NCBI GenBank assembly: GCA_946478935.1
Contig: CAMLEL010000062.1
Coordinates: forward strand, 1-9,275
Direction: 5' to 3'
Source: an uncultured Armatimonadota bacterium
Lineage (GTDB): Bacteria > Armatimonadota > Fimbriimonadia > Fimbriimonadales > Fimbriimonadaceae
DNA length: 9,275 nucleotides
The notes under the pieces were generated by a model that saw only the letters and a program-made list of their open reading frames with translations, was not told where the DNA came from and made no database searches. The translations under genes and the position numbers were made by a program. Shown here piece by piece: positions 6,188 through 9,275 of this stretch (position 1 is its first letter; the number at the start of each line of letters is the position of its first letter).

Positions 6188-6703
6188 ATGACGCTCCACG
6201 TGGATTTCGATCATTTCGTCGAAGCAGTGCAACGACACGCCAAGGGAGCCATCGTTTACGCCGCAAGGCTGGAAAACCGAACTCACCTCACCGCCGCCGA
6301 CCCGGCGGCCAACGTCATCATCAGTTCTTCGACAAAGTCCAACCTGGACGAAGCCAAAGCTCTTCTGACGACGTCGGGCCTCGATGTCCGCCACGGAGGC
6401 TGGGAAGAACATTCGCGGGGACCGGGCGATTCGCTTGGTGAGTTGCCGTACGTGGCCGCCGTATCGTACAAAAGTGGCGACGAATTGCCCGGAGTCTGGA
6501 TCGATGCTTATGGCGAACCGCCATCCCCAGCAACCGTGCTTAAAGCGATTTACGATGAGTTTCGAGAGACGGGTGAAGTTGGCAACATGTCTTTTGAAGA
6601 GTTTGTCCGGCTCGCTAACCCGAATGTCGCCATCGCCAGTCCATCGGATTTGGAACGGTACCTTGGAGAAAAGGGTTGCGAGGAACCTACTATACAAAGT
6701 TAG
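6188..6703 (+). CDS. Hypothetical protein, 171 residues, no recognised family
   Basis: I do not recognise this protein. It is soluble, acidic and mixed alpha/beta in character, with no signal peptide, membrane segment, cysteine cluster or nucleotide-binding motif visible. The N-terminal half (to about residue 65) contains strand-like IVYAARL and NVIISSSTKSNLDEAKALL. The C-terminal half has VAAVSYKSGDELPGVWIDAY (about 93-112), a helix with VLKAIYDEFRETGEVGNMSFEEFVRLA, and SPSDLERYLGEKG near the end. Starts at 6122 (TTG) or 6149 (ATG, giving 184 residues) are also open in frame. The ATG at 6188 was chosen because a -10-like element lies just before it and the upstream residues look non-conserved. 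It is divergent from acs with a spacer of about 80 bases and is followed by the cupin gene after 47 bases. The coherent protein composition supports a real gene. Confidence 0.75.
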   Translation: MTLHVDFDHFVEAVQRHAKGAIVYAARLENRTHLTAADPAANVIISSSTKSNLDEAKALLTTSGLDVRHGGWEEHSRGPGDSLGELPYVAAVSYKSGDELPGVWIDAYGEPPSPATVLKAIYDEFRETGEVGNMSFEEFVRLANPNVAIASPSDLERYLGEKGCEEPTIQS

Positions 6704-6723
6704 ATGCACCTGGTTTGAAGGTG

Positions 6724-6732
6724 TGCTAACCT
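6724..6732 (+). promoter_or_regulatory. Candidate extended -10 promoter for the cupin gene
   Basis: TGCTAACCT fits the extended -10 pattern TGnTAnnnT, in the 47-base gap before the cupin gene. The start of transcription would fall near 6739, just at the ribosome binding site, so the 5' leader would be very short. No clear -35 box is present, which extended -10 promoters can tolerate. Read-through from the upstream gene is the alternative. Confidence 0.35.
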
Positions 6733-6738
6733 GCTGAT

Positions 6739-6745
6739 GGGAGGA
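6739..6745 (+). promoter_or_regulatory. Strong Shine-Dalgarno sequence of the cupin gene
   Basis: GGGAGGA lies 5 bases before the ATG at 6751. This is the only strong ribosome binding site in the window; most other starts here have weak matches or none, so it fixes the cupin start and suggests efficient translation. Confidence 0.75.
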
Positions 6746-6750
6746 TAGAC

Positions 6751-7161
6751 ATGGTTTTTTCATCGACGAATCCAGAGTGGGTGCCTTCGCCTTTCCCCGG
6801 CGTCGCCTACCAGTTTTTGAAGTTGGGTGGCTCAGCCCCCACGGTCGTCGCGCTCCGACGTATCGACGCCGGTGCATCGATGCCCGCTCACCTTCATACA
6901 ACGGTCGAACGCAATTATTTGGTGAGTGGCCGTGCCCAGTTGCTTGATGGATCGATCATCGAAGCGGGCGCCTATATGGAGATTCCGGCGGGTGTTCGGC
7001 ATGGGGCAACCGCCCTGGAAGAATGCGTGTTCCACGATTCCTATGATGGAGCGCTGGTTTGGGTAGAAGATTCTGGGGCGATGACGTCCGTCACCTCGAC
7101 GGGAAGCTTCGAATCGCTCGGAACGATGAACGCCCCGAACGGAGGCAACCTCGACATCTGA
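6751..7161 (+). CDS. Single-domain cupin protein with intact metal-binding motifs
   Basis: A small (136 residues) soluble beta-barrel protein of the cupin superfamily. The first cupin motif is a perfect fit to G(X5)HXH(X3)E(X6)G: G41, H47, H49, E53, G60. The second motif G(X5)PXG(X2)H is met by G73, P79, G81 and H84, but the usual final Asn is replaced by Ala88. H47, H49, E53 and H84 should hold one divalent metal. The overall form resembles ChrR-like or other small stress-linked cupins, but no regulatory zinc domain is attached and no substrate can be assigned; it could be a dioxygenase, an isomerase or a binding protein. The start is fixed by a strong Shine-Dalgarno sequence. It follows the hypothetical gene by 47 bases, and a hairpin follows its stop by 6 bases. 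Confidence 0.9.
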   Translation: MVFSSTNPEWVPSPFPGVAYQFLKLGGSAPTVVALRRIDAGASMPAHLHTTVERNYLVSGRAQLLDGSIIEAGAYMEIPAGVRHGATALEECVFHDSYDGALVWVEDSGAMTSVTSTGSFESLGTMNAPNGGNLDI

Positions 7162-7167
7162 TCTTTC

Positions 7168-7190
7168 TCGGGCTCCCGGGAGGAGCCCGA
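7168..7190. terminator. Hairpin between convergent cupin and ftsY genes, possible two-way terminator
   Basis: A perfect 9-bp stem (7168-7176 pairing with 7182-7190, arms TCGGGCTCC and GGAGCCCGA) with a 5-base loop lies in the 32-base gap between the two convergent stop codons. The position and GC-rich stem fit transcription termination in both directions. Neither side has a run of Ts after the stem, so it is not a textbook intrinsic terminator; it may instead act as an RNA 3'-end stabiliser. Confidence 0.6.
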
Positions 7191-7193
7191 ACC

Positions 7194-8066
7194 TCAGTCG
7201 AAAAGGCTTGCGGCGAAGCTATCCGGCTTGAAGTCCTTCAGATCCTCAACCTTTTCGCCAATTCCGATCAGCTTCACTGGAACTTTGAGCCGATCATAAA
7301 CTCCGATCAATGCTCCCCCACGTGCCGTGCCATCGAGTTTGGTGAGCACGAGTCCCGTCACCCCGGCTGTTTTGGTAAATTCCTCGGCCTGCCGAATCGC
7401 GTTCTGGCCGGTATTGGCGTCGAGGACCAACAGCACCTCGTCTGGTTTCCTTCCCAGCGCCTTTTCAGAAACTCGGGAAACCTTTTGCAGTTCGCTCATT
7501 AGGTTTTCCTTACTGTGCTGACGGCCGGCGGTGTCTGCCAGCACAAATTGGATGCCGCGCGACCTGGCGGCAGTGATGGCGTCGAAGATGACTGCGCTGG
7601 AGTCGGAGCCAGGCTGGTTCCTGACTATTTCCACCCCGATACGCTCCGCCCAAACTTCAAGCTGCTCGATCGCCGCTGCGCGAAAGGTATCACCTGCCGC
7701 CAAGAGGACGCTAAATCCTTTGCGCTTGAGCAGGTGGGCGACCTTGGCGATTGTGGTCGTCTTTCCGACGCCATTGACTCCTACGAAAAGAAATACGCTC
7801 GGCGGCTCATCATTCACGATGAGACCTGACGGACCTTGCTGACGGAATCGGTCGGCGATTGCCTTCTGCAGCCTTGCCTTCATCGCGTCAGGCTCGGTGA
7901 TCTTCTCTTCCCGAACGGCGTTTCGCAGCTCCTCTAGAATCTGATTGGCAGTGGTGACGTTTGTATCGGCCTCAAGGAGGGCTTGCTCAAGCTCGTCATA
8001 GAATTGATCGTCGATTACGCCCCGACCCATCATTCGGTCGAAGGACTGCATCAGGCGCTTGAACAT
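7194..8066 (-). CDS. ftsY: Signal recognition particle receptor FtsY
   Basis: SRP-family GTPase at the membrane that receives ribosome-nascent chain complexes from Ffh and passes them to the Sec translocon. The 290-residue protein is essentially the NG core. The N domain spans about 1-85 (helices with DELEQALLEADTNV). The G domain follows: P-loop GVNGVGKT (96-103), GDTFRAAAIEQL (125-136), DTAGR (178-182), TKLDG (242-246) and GIGEKVEDL near the end. The long acidic A domain of E. coli FtsY is absent, as in many bacteria. The N-terminus MFKRLMQSFDRMM could be a short amphipathic membrane-binding helix. The ATG lies 4 bases after the stop of the PIG-L gene, so ftsY is the last gene of a compact operon and ends near the hairpin. 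All GTPase motifs are intact. Confidence 0.97.
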   Translation of the reverse strand: MFKRLMQSFDRMMGRGVIDDQFYDELEQALLEADTNVTTANQILEELRNAVREEKITEPDAMKARLQKAIADRFRQQGPSGLIVNDEPPSVFLFVGVNGVGKTTTIAKVAHLLKRKGFSVLLAAGDTFRAAAIEQLEVWAERIGVEIVRNQPGSDSSAVIFDAITAARSRGIQFVLADTAGRQHSKENLMSELQKVSRVSEKALGRKPDEVLLVLDANTGQNAIRQAEEFTKTAGVTGLVLTKLDGTARGGALIGVYDRLKVPVKLIGIGEKVEDLKDFKPDSFAASLFD

Positions 8067-8070
8067 CGAC

Positions 8071-8808
8071 CTAGAGTGACATATTTACGCGGTCGATCGC
8101 CGCGATCCAACTTCGCCATGGGTCGCTGGCCTCAACTTCCTTTCGCAGCTTTGGAGGCAGGTTCGGTGTTCGAAAATCCTTGTGAGTCTGGAGTCGCATC
8201 AACTCCCTCTTTCGAAGCTCGGCTTTCTTAAATCTGACCGTTTGCCAGGCCTCGTACCACCAGAGCACTCTCCAAATGTTCTGGCTCCGATAGCTCTTGG
8301 CAACCTCCAGTTTCAGCCTCCACTCATCTGCCGAGAGCCAAAGTGATTCTTCGATTCCGGCAACCGAAAAATGATTCATGCGTTGGATGCTTCGGGTGTA
8401 TGGGTGATAGAACGGAATTTCAAAAACGGGTCCGTCGAACGTTCGATTGACCAACCAATTGGTGGCATCGTGATCCAAATGACCCTGCTCGAACGCTCCA
8501 CAAGCCACACGATCGGGCTGAACGTCCTTCATTAGAACCTGGAATTGAGGCAAAAGGTTCGCTAGCTCGTCCTTGACCGACGCATCGGTGGCGCCCATAA
8601 AGCTCAGGCGCTCGGCAGGCACTCCGAGTTTGCGAGCGACTTCCATCGCTTCGGCTTGGCGCGTGGGATTGCTGTGCGTCCAATTGATGAAAACCTTTGT
8701 CCCGCTTTGGGACAACCGCTTGATCCAGGCGCAAATGGAAATCTCGTCATCCGGATGGGTCATACAGAACAGCCATCGAACATCGGGATCGGGGTTGAAC
8801 GCCTTCAC
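8071..8808 (-). CDS. PIG-L/LmbE-family deacetylase
   Basis: A 245-residue zinc-dependent hydrolase of the PIG-L family, whose members remove acetyl groups from N-acetylated sugars such as GlcNAc-inositol or GlcNAc-malate. The metal and catalytic signature THPDDE is at 17-22 (H18, D20 and D21), and the third-ligand motif HLDH is at 110-113 (H113). The helix with [11 protein letters not shown] matches the family's usual Y/H-x-SQ region. The C-terminal third (about 185-245) is rich in Trp, Arg and Lys and is less typical. The gene starts with GTG, and its first bases overlap the rfaE2 stop as GTGA, implying translational coupling; ftsY follows 4 bases after its stop. The neighbouring heptose gene suggests a nucleotide-sugar or glycan substrate, but this is inference from context. 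There is no signal peptide, so it is probably cytoplasmic. Confidence 0.9.
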   Translation of the reverse strand: MKAFNPDPDVRWLFCMTHPDDEISICAWIKRLSQSGTKVFINWTHSNPTRQAEAMEVARKLGVPAERLSFMGATDASVKDELANLLPQFQVLMKDVQPDRVACGAFEQGHLDHDATNWLVNRTFDGPVFEIPFYHPYTRSIQRMNHFSVAGIEESLWLSADEWRLKLEVAKSYRSQNIWRVLWWYEAWQTVRFKKAELRKRELMRLQTHKDFRTPNLPPKLRKEVEASDPWRSWIAAIDRVNMSL

Positions 8809-9248
8809 TCGCCCAGCCTGTCGAGAATTGCGGTCGTGGATCGCCCTTGGAGCAGCGGGAGAATGATCACTTCACCGCCGTATGAGCGCACCAAGGGCGT
8901 TTCAGGCATGGCTTCCGGATCATAGTCGCCACCTTTGACGTGGATTTGCGGCCGCAACTCCTCGATCAGGCGCTCGGGCGTGTCGTCTTCAAAAGGCAAG
9001 GCGCCATCCACAGATCGCAGAGCTTCCAGGACGGCAAGCCGGTCTTCAAGGGGGTTGATGGGACGAGACTCGCCCTTTCCGAGTCGTTTGACTGAGGCAT
9101 CAGAATTGACCCCGACCAGCAGCAAGTCACCGAGCGCTCGCGCCTGCTCCAAATACCGCACATGGCCAGCGTGCAGGATGTCAAAGACTCCGTTGGTGAA
9201 TACCAACTTCTTGCCTGACCTCAGTTGTCGAGCTTCTTCGAGGGTCAT
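8805..9248 (-). CDS. rfaE2: D-glycero-beta-D-manno-heptose 1-phosphate adenylyltransferase
   Basis: Cytoplasmic nucleotidyltransferase that joins ATP and heptose 1-phosphate to form ADP-heptose, the precursor of inner-core LPS heptose. The 147 residues correspond to the C-terminal domain of bifunctional HldE, as a free-standing protein. Visible motifs are [19 protein letters not shown] (18-36) with the HxGH nucleotide-binding residues H26 and H29, [15 protein letters not shown] (45-59), RPINP with EDR (62-70), VKGGDY (104-109), and GRSTTAIL (135-142). The start is the ATG at 9248, which seems to overlap the stop of an upstream gene as ATGA. Its own stop overlaps the PIG-L start. Related cytidylyltransferases of the same superfamily share the HxGH motif, but the overall pattern fits RfaE2 best. 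Confidence 0.94.
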   Translation of the reverse strand: MTLEEARQLRSGKKLVFTNGVFDILHAGHVRYLEQARALGDLLLVGVNSDASVKRLGKGESRPINPLEDRLAVLEALRSVDGALPFEDDTPERLIEELRPQIHVKGGDYDPEAMPETPLVRSYGGEVIILPLLQGRSTTAILDRLGE

Positions 9249-9274
9249 CTAATCGCCGCCTCAACGGTTTTGAA
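9245..9274 (-). CDS. Possible 3' end of an upstream operon gene
   Basis: On the minus strand the last bases of the window can be read as nine codons (FKTVEAAIR) ending in a TGA that overlaps the rfaE2 ATG as ATGA. Such overlaps are typical of tightly packed operons, and the rfaE2/PIG-L junction shows the same pattern. A heptose kinase (rfaE1) or another glycan gene would fit the context, but nine residues are too few to identify anything, and another frame is also open here. Confidence 0.35.
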   Translation of the reverse strand, partial: FKTVEAAIR

Positions 9275-9275
9275 G

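Noticed and set aside
6108..6266. N-terminal extension of 53 residues on acs up to the ATG at 6266
   Set aside because: The extra residues have no acetyl-CoA synthetase character and lie antisense to the divergent gene. The TTG at 6107 has a ribosome binding site and gives the normal family length.
6179..6901. Minus-strand open frame of 240 codons opposite the hypothetical and cupin genes
   Set aside because: It spans the cupin promoter region and ribosome binding site, has an irregular Arg/His/Ser-rich composition, and lies opposite the clearly conserved cupin.

Overview
The window looks like ordinary, densely packed chromosome from a diderm (Gram-negative type) bacterium. The GC content is moderate to high. 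Start codons are mixed: TTG for lspA and acs, GTG for the PIG-L gene, ATG for the others. Most starts have little or no Shine-Dalgarno sequence, with a clear exception at the cupin gene. The ADP-heptose gene rfaE2 points to an outer-membrane heptose glycan, and lspA to lipoproteins. The exact phylum cannot be read from this sequence. An Armatimonadota/Fimbriimonadia-like lineage is a guess from the general style of the proteins and should not be taken as an assignment. There is no mobile element, CRISPR array, tRNA or rRNA, and no gene-free stretch longer than about 80 bases.

Region 1 (1-1987, + strand): the 3' part of ileS (bacterial isoleucyl-tRNA synthetase, from just before the KMSKS-type loop) overlaps lspA (lipoprotein signal peptidase) by 8 bases. 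A small single-pass membrane protein with a Lys/Pro/Ala-rich tail follows. Region 2 (1984-4102): a leftward gene encodes a Tat-type exported intradiol dioxygenase-like protein, and a divergent rightward gene encodes a CPA1-family cation/proton antiporter with a C-terminal RCK_C (TrkA-C) domain. They share a 70-bp spacer holding short direct repeats. Region 3 (4107-6107, - strand): acs, acetyl-CoA synthetase, convergent with the antiporter gene and separated from it by only 4 bases. Region 4 (6188-7161, + strand): an unrecognised 171-residue protein and a single-domain cupin, followed by a strong hairpin. Region 5 (7194 to the right edge, - strand): a compact operon read leftwards as [upstream gene]-rfaE2-PIG-L deacetylase-ftsY, with two apparent stop/start overlaps and a 4-base gap.

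The genes mostly serve core functions: translation, lipoprotein maturation, SRP-dependent membrane targeting, acetate activation, ion homeostasis and surface glycan precursor synthesis. I found no convincing evidence for a new multi-gene system. The points most worth a second look are the IleRS C-terminal zinc knuckle that has lost three of its four cysteine positions, the extra loop of about 20 residues in Acs, the translationally coupled rfaE2/PIG-L pair, the exported dioxygenase that retains all its iron ligands, and the two unrecognised proteins.
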